From positions 182,238-246,237 of the forward strand of contig DGCD01000020.1 of assembly GCA_002384935.1 (NCBI GenBank): a stretch of DNA of 64,000 nt. The letters are read 5' to 3'. The translations under genes and the position numbers were made by a program. This DNA is from Pusillimonas sp. UBA3987. Lineage in GTDB: Bacteria > Pseudomonadota > Gammaproteobacteria > Burkholderiales > Burkholderiaceae_B. The notes under the pieces were generated by a model. The model saw only the letters and a program-made list of their open reading frames with translations. It was not told the DNA's origin and searched no databases. This document shows, piece by piece, positions 62,676-64,000 of the stretch. How positions within the stretch are numbered: position 1 is the first letter of the stretch; each line of letters starts with the position of its first letter.

Positions 62676-64000
62676 CACTAGCGTCCGGTTAAGAATCAAA
62701 TAAATTCAATTGGTTACGAAACATGTCATCCTCAGAAGTGTACTTCGCATCGAAAAAGTCTTTGTTTAAAGGGATCTTCTCGAACAGGGTGACCGAAAAA
62801 ATCTGTAGCAAAGTGTAGAGCGAGGCATCCAGATGGAGTCGCTTCTTGACAATGGCCACCAGCACATACACCGATACGGCAATCCAGATTTGCGCCTTCA
62901 CGGCATTCTCAGACGTGCCATAGAACTGCTTGATACGCAGGTGTTGCTTGATCCACTTGAAAAACAATTCGACCTGCCAGCGAGCCTTGTACAGGGCGCA
63001 GATCGTCGTTGCCGGTGGGCCAAACAGGTTGGTGAGAAAGACCAGGGTCTTTCCCGACTCGGGGTCCTTGAAACGAATACGCCGAAGGAGAATAGGAAAA
63101 TACTGCTGCGTGTAAAACCCCGACAGTTTGATTGTCTGGTCGCAGATAATCCCTTCGGCACGGTCGCTTGGCGCGGAATACACCCGCCGGAAATCCATAT
63201 TCGATTTGGCGCGGGTCACGAAGAAAGCGCCCGCTTGATGAAGCCCAAAAAGCCGCGAGAAATCCAGATAGGCGCGATCCATGACATAGATCGCCGCCGG
63301 CTCCGGAATCAGAAAATCGAGGGCGTTGACATCGTGGAATTTGCCGTCGGACACATGAATAAAGCTGGGAATACTGCCTCGCAGGTCCAGCAGCGTATGC
63401 ATTTTCACCGCGGCTTTGGCTTTGCGAAACGGAGCCCAAGGAAACAGCGACAGGCACAAATCGATGGTGGTCGAGTCCAGCGCGTAGACCGTGTTCGACA
63501 AATCCAGCCCCAGATCTTCTGTCGCGTAAAGTTTGCGAGCCTGGGCAATAAGCCGCTGCGAGAAGTCGGCATAAATGCGCCAATCCCGTCGCGCGTTGGC
63601 ATCGGCCAGGGTAGCGCGACGCACCGGCGAGCGAATCCCCATGTGGTACAGCTTGGGGGCTTGTGCCGAGAGGCAGGCTTCGATGTCTCGCAGGCTTTCC
63701 CGGTAAGTCAACTGAGCAAAAGCCAGAATGCGGAAGTGCTCTGCGCAAGGAAGTGTTCGGACTCGATAGTCCCCATCGTAACGCGCCACGATCCGGTGAA
63801 ACGTTTTCCATGGAAGGAACTCCATGATCTGGGCAAACAGTGTCTTTCCGGTGTTCATCCACATCCCTCTTCGTTAAATGTGGGAAATGGAGGTATTTTG
63901 CCGGATTGCCGTTCAAATCGGGGACACCCAAAATTGCGTTTAACATATTGTATTATCTTATGAAATTTGAAATTTATGCATTCTTAACCGGACAGTAGTG
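62676..64000 (-). mobile_element. IS4-family insertion sequence, apparently complete, about 1325 bp
   Basis: The left end CACTAGCGTCCGGTTAAGAA (from 62676) and the complement of the last bases of the window, CACTACTGTCCGGTTAAGAA, form inverted repeats matching at 19 of 21 positions. The right repeat ends exactly at base 64000, so the outer flank and any target duplication cannot be seen. One transposase gene fills the interior. It has interrupted the gene at 62298-62675. Confidence 0.88.
62689..63858 (-). CDS. IS4-family transposase
   Basis: A 389-residue DDE transposase. It starts NTGKTLFAQIMEFLPWKTFH and has FRILAFAQLTYRESLRDIEA. The first Asp is in VYALDSTTIDLCLSLFPW, the second in AIYVMDRAYLDFSRLFG, and the YREK-type block is YKARWQVELFFKWIKQHLRI (Y-x2-R-x3-E-x6-K), the IS4 hallmark with the catalytic Glu. 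AAGAGGG lies 6 nt before the ATG at 63858. The frame is intact, so the element may be active. A long plus-strand ORF across the same region is an antisense shadow. Confidence 0.93.
   Translation of the reverse strand: MNTGKTLFAQIMEFLPWKTFHRIVARYDGDYRVRTLPCAEHFRILAFAQLTYRESLRDIEACLSAQAPKLYHMGIRSPVRRATLADANARRDWRIYADFSQRLIAQARKLYATEDLGLDLSNTVYALDSTTIDLCLSLFPWAPFRKAKAAVKMHTLLDLRGSIPSFIHVSDGKFHDVNALDFLIPEPAAIYVMDRAYLDFSRLFGLHQAGAFFVTRAKSNMDFRRVYSAPSDRAEGIICDQTIKLSGFYTQQYFPILLRRIRFKDPESGKTLVFLTNLFGPPATTICALYKARWQVELFFKWIKQHLRIKQFYGTSENAVKAQIWIAVSVYVLVAIVKKRLHLDASLYTLLQIFSVTLFEKIPLNKDFFDAKYTSEDDMFRNQLNLFDS

Noticed and set aside
62833..63963. A 376-codon plus-strand ORF across the right end
   Set aside because: It is antisense to the IS4 transposase, which has all catalytic motifs; the plus-strand protein has a low-complexity basic composition and no recognisable domain.

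Overview
The window is about 64 kb of a Gram-negative bacterial chromosome, probably a betaproteobacterium of the Burkholderiales and possibly Alcaligenaceae-like. That is inferred from moderate GC, lipoproteins and RND/OprM-type envelope genes, short CIO-type cydA, lrgAB, an ndvB-type glucan synthase and the general gene style; no rRNA or tRNA was seen to confirm it.

Layout. 0-5 kb: a CIO-like bd oxidase (cydA, start of cydB), then a copper/glutathione neighbourhood (cueR with a glutathionyl-hydroquinone reductase on one strand; a small copper chaperone, a YfcG-type GST and a DUF3298 lipoprotein on the other) with a recognisable CueR-type promoter between. 5-18 kb: housekeeping genes (yigZ, ABC-F ybiT, LD-carboxypeptidase, tadA, HAD phosphatase, UspA, NAD(P)H-hydrate repair, YadGH-like ABC exporter, yajQ, lrgAB, an MFS transporter, cupin, LpxL-like acyltransferase) plus a frameshifted dinB. 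18.6-22.3 kb: ynfA, then a flippase-like membrane protein overlapping a large fusion protein made of a metallophosphatase-like domain that lacks its metal ligands, two membrane segments and a GT4 glycosyltransferase. This is the most unusual gene pair in the window. 22.5-26.8 kb: a stress cluster of katE, a ferritin-like protein, a polyQ PRC-barrel protein and a disordered secreted protein; the last two share almost the same signal peptide.

26.9-31 kb: a minus-strand ECF42 sigma operon (PfpI, sigma, DUF1428, VOC, DGPF, SRPBCC). A 158-bp scar at 40.9-41.1 kb consists of the first 28 codons of a second ECF42 sigma gene joined to the last codons of a second SRPBCC gene, so a whole paralogous operon seems to have been deleted. 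31-41 kb: a metallopeptidase, an RND efflux operon behind ilvD, and a beta-lactamase-family hydrolase. 41-53 kb: pgl, zwf and gnd (oxidative pentose phosphate branch) beside an 8.5-kb cyclic beta-1,2-glucan synthase gene that lacks a good start codon. 53-59.6 kb: CPA2 antiporter, glutamate decarboxylase, lemA and an M48 protease.

59.6-64 kb is a graveyard of mobile elements: an IS3-family element with perfect 14-bp ends and a GTCA target duplication inserted exactly in the start codon of a dihydrofolate-reductase-like gene, a GNAT gene with one amber codon, a possible integrase remnant, a frameshifted gene cut by a second insertion sequence (IS4 family), and that IS4 element, whose far terminal repeat ends at the last base of the window.
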